DNA from: Nitrospirota bacterium
GTDB taxonomy: Bacteria; Nitrospirota; Nitrospiria; Nitrospirales; Nitrospiraceae
Length of the DNA stretch: 13,793 bases
NCBI GenBank assembly: GCA_016201805.1
Contig: JACQCB010000004.1
Coordinates: 1 to 13,793, forward strand
Reading direction: 5' to 3'
The notes under the pieces are model-generated. The model was given only the letters and a program-made list of their open reading frames with translations. It was not told the origin of the DNA and did not search any database. A program made the translations under genes and the position numbers. Shown here in pieces: positions 12,682 to 13,793 of this stretch; the first letter of the stretch is position 1; every line of letters begins with the position of its first letter.

Positions 12682-13002
12682 TTATCGCCCCTGCTTGTCG
12701 TGCTTCTCCCTGGCGATGTGTCTGCTGCTGCGATTGAGGTCCCGCTGTAGCTCTTTCCGTTCTCCCCTTGTCACGACTCCGTCCGCCTTCATTGCCTGCT
12801 CCTTGGCTCTAATCCTGGCTTGCTCGGCTTCCAGCTTCGCGGCCTCTCGTGGCGTGAGCGCTCCGCTCCTGACCCCATCCTGAATCCGTTCCTCCTGTCT
12901 TTGCTCTCGACGGTCGATGCCGGGAGTCTCGTTCGGCCCAGCAAGAACCGGGGCTGCGGAAGCCGTAGCAAGCATAGCGACAAGGAGAGTACGTCCCATC
13001 AT
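12682..13002 (-). CDS. Secreted or periplasmic helical protein, 106 aa
   Basis: A Sec-type signal peptide is visible: Met-Met-Gly-Arg, a hydrophobic core (about residues 5-17) and an Ala-x-Ala-like cleavage site near residue 21 (Val-Leu-Ala-Gly). The mature part is extremely rich in Arg, Glu, Gln, Lys and Ala and should be long alpha helices. Two similar segments repeat: Ile-Gln-Asp-Gly-Val-x-x-Gly-Ala-Leu-Thr-x-x-Glu-Ala (about 40-54) and Ala-Asp-Gly-Val-Val-Thr-x-x-Glu-Arg (about 72-81). I have seen such repeats in small periplasmic proteins of proteobacteria, but they have no known function. The minus-strand AAAGGAG, 6 bases before the ATG at 13002, fixes the start. The gene is convergent with the pseudogene and divergent from pyrE. 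Confidence 0.8.
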   Translation of the reverse strand: MMGRTLLVAMLATASAAPVLAGPNETPGIDRREQRQEERIQDGVRSGALTPREAAKLEAEQARIRAKEQAMKADGVVTRGERKELQRDLNRSSRHIAREKHDKQGR

Positions 13003-13046
13003 GATCGGCTCCTTTCGTTCGGAGAGTGACTGGAAACCAATGCCTC

Positions 13047-13061
13047 AACGGTACTGCCGTT
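13047..13061. promoter_or_regulatory. Small palindrome in the divergent region before pyrE
   Basis: AACGG (13047-13051) and CCGTT (13057-13061) flank a five-base centre. The site lies between the minus-strand secreted-protein gene and pyrE, next to a minus-strand -35-like TTGACC (13072-13077). It could be an operator or a weak hairpin. I claim no more than the symmetry. Confidence 0.25.
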
Positions 13062-13106
13062 CTATGGTGAAGGTCAAGCAAAGGGGGCCATTCCGTACCG
13101 TACCAG

Positions 13107-13136
13107 GTGACACCAGCCTGAATCGTCCGCTATACT
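13107..13136 (+). promoter_or_regulatory. Predicted promoter for pyrE
   Basis: GTGACA (13107-13112) and TATACT (13131-13136) are separated by 18 bases, each matching five of six consensus positions. The expected start of transcription is about 13143-13147, at or within a few bases of the ATG at 13147, and no Shine-Dalgarno sequence is visible in between. Confidence 0.58.
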
Positions 13137-13146
13137 GCGGCTACCT

Positions 13147-13728
13147 ATGTTGAAAGATGAGCTCGCTACAGCCTTCGTCACGACCCAGTCCTTCAAGTGG
13201 GACCAAGCCGGCGGCTTCAAACTGGCCTCCGGCGCGACCAGTCCTTTCTATGTGGATTGCCGGGTCCTCATGGCCTATCCAGAACCGCGCCATCTGGTCG
13301 CTCAACTGGCCTTCGAGCAACTCAAGGGGTTGGAGTTCGATTGCATCGGCGGGCTGGAGATCGGGGCCATCGCGATCGCAACCGCCATCGCCGACGAGGC
13401 CTACCGGGCCGCCCCCAGGCGGGAGTGGCGGACCTTTGTCGTCCGCAAGCAGGCCAAGGATCACGGCACGGGCAAGCTGATCGAAGGCGCCGTGAAGCCG
13501 GGCGACCGGGCGGTGATCGTGGACGATGTGCTGACCAGCGGAGGTTCGATCATCAAGGCGGTGACCGCAGCCCGCGACGCCGGCCTGAAAGTGGATCATG
13601 CCCTGGTGATTGTGGATCGGAAGGAACAAGACGGTCGGGCGAAGGTGGAAGCCCAGGGGGTGACGCTCCTGAGTCTGTTAACGATCGACGATCTCCTGAA
13701 CGCATTAGGCGTCAGGCGCCAGGCGTAA
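13147..13728 (+). CDS. pyrE: Orotate phosphoribosyltransferase
   Basis: The 193-residue enzyme joins orotate to PRPP to give orotidine 5'-phosphate and pyrophosphate, the fifth step of pyrimidine synthesis, in the cytoplasm. The PRPP loop Val-Ile-Val-Asp-Asp-Val-Leu-Thr-Ser-Gly-Gly-Ser (123-134) is intact. The catalytic-loop residues Arg100-Lys101-Gln-Ala-Lys104-Asp-His106 and the orotate-side motif Phe-Lys-Leu-Ala-Ser-Gly-x-x-Ser-Pro-Phe-Tyr (24-35) are also present. The ATG at 13147 lies just after a -10 box without a Shine-Dalgarno sequence. The last seven residues (Leu-Gly-Val-Arg-Arg-Gln-Ala) are encoded by three 7-base repeats of element C, so the native C-terminus may have been altered by the repeat. 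The rest of the enzyme looks complete. Confidence 0.95.
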   Translation: MLKDELATAFVTTQSFKWDQAGGFKLASGATSPFYVDCRVLMAYPEPRHLVAQLAFEQLKGLEFDCIGGLEIGAIAIATAIADEAYRAAPRREWRTFVVRKQAKDHGTGKLIEGAVKPGDRAVIVDDVLTSGGSIIKAVTAARDAGLKVDHALVIVDRKEQDGRAKVEAQGVTLLSLLTIDDLLNALGVRRQA

Positions 13729-13774
13729 CGGGTTGCTCCCTTCTCCTCACGTTTCACGCCTCACGCCTTACGGC
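13707..13774. repeat. Heptad inverted-repeat element C (pyrE 3' end)
   Basis: The left arm has three 7-mers, AGGCGTC, AGGCGCC and AGGCGTA (13707-13727), that lie in the pyrE coding end and include its stop codon. The right arm (13747-13774) has four 7-mers, including two identical TCACGCC copies at 13754-13767. The arms are imperfect reverse complements (about 17 of 24 positions in the best alignment, more with G-U pairs) with about 20 bases between them. RNA could fold into a hairpin after pyrE, but there is no T tract, so this is not a typical intrinsic terminator. Confidence 0.66.
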
Positions 13775-13793
13775 TACTTACATCGAAACTGCA

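Overview
The window is about 13.8 kb of GC-rich bacterial chromosome, densely coding and almost entirely on the + strand. No tRNA, rRNA, CRISPR array or insertion sequence was seen. Gene content and style (orphan small proteins, a Trm112-like protein, BamE-like lipoproteins, a LOG protein next to a beta-CASP metallo-beta-lactamase, a FIST protein, gcvT, pyrE) and the short tandem motifs between genes suggest a Nitrospira-like bacterium (Nitrospirota). That assignment is inference from general familiarity, not from a search.

Layout. Positions 1-1560 hold the end of an unrecognised gene, a near-ideal intrinsic terminator and three small hypothetical genes, two of them with good sigma-70-type promoters. 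Positions 1561-2404 hold a small zinc-ribbon gene and, convergent to it, a Trm112/UPF0434-like gene on the minus strand. From 2557 a run of + strand genes encodes a DUF502 membrane protein, a GNAT acetyltransferase and two tandem paralogous BamE-like lipoproteins. A new promoter at about 4754-4782 drives a LOG-family nucleotide phosphoribohydrolase. Its stop overlaps the start of an MBL/beta-CASP ribonuclease-like protein. These are followed closely by a membrane zinc-ribbon protein, an exported P1 (DmpA/BapA) peptidase, a small orphan protein, a FIST sensor protein, the glycine-cleavage T-protein and a NUDIX ADP-ribose pyrophosphatase. The last part holds a monooxygenase pseudogene that has lost its middle, a minus-strand secreted helical protein and pyrE.

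Two features recur across the window. First, several genes (1618, 2557, 4791, 13147) have a -10-like box only 6-10 bases before the start codon and no Shine-Dalgarno sequence. This points to leaderless or nearly leaderless mRNAs alongside ordinary SD-led ones. Second, a family of degenerate 7-base tandem repeats (core GCC every seven bases, or GGC on the other arm) forms paired inverted arms at 4224-4347, 11420-11567 and 13707-13774, with a single arm near 12135-12169. These elements sit exactly at gene edges. One spans the start codon and encodes most of the signal peptide of the second lipoprotein, one runs into the start codon of the NUDIX gene, and one encodes the C-terminal tail of PyrE. 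This repeat family, and its apparent capture into coding sequence, is the most unusual thing in the window.

Functionally the window mixes nucleotide metabolism (LOG, NUDIX, PyrE), RNA processing (beta-CASP protein), one-carbon metabolism (GcvT), peptide turnover (P1 peptidase) and envelope proteins (DUF502, lipoproteins). Apart from the LOG/MBL pair it does not look like one dedicated pathway.
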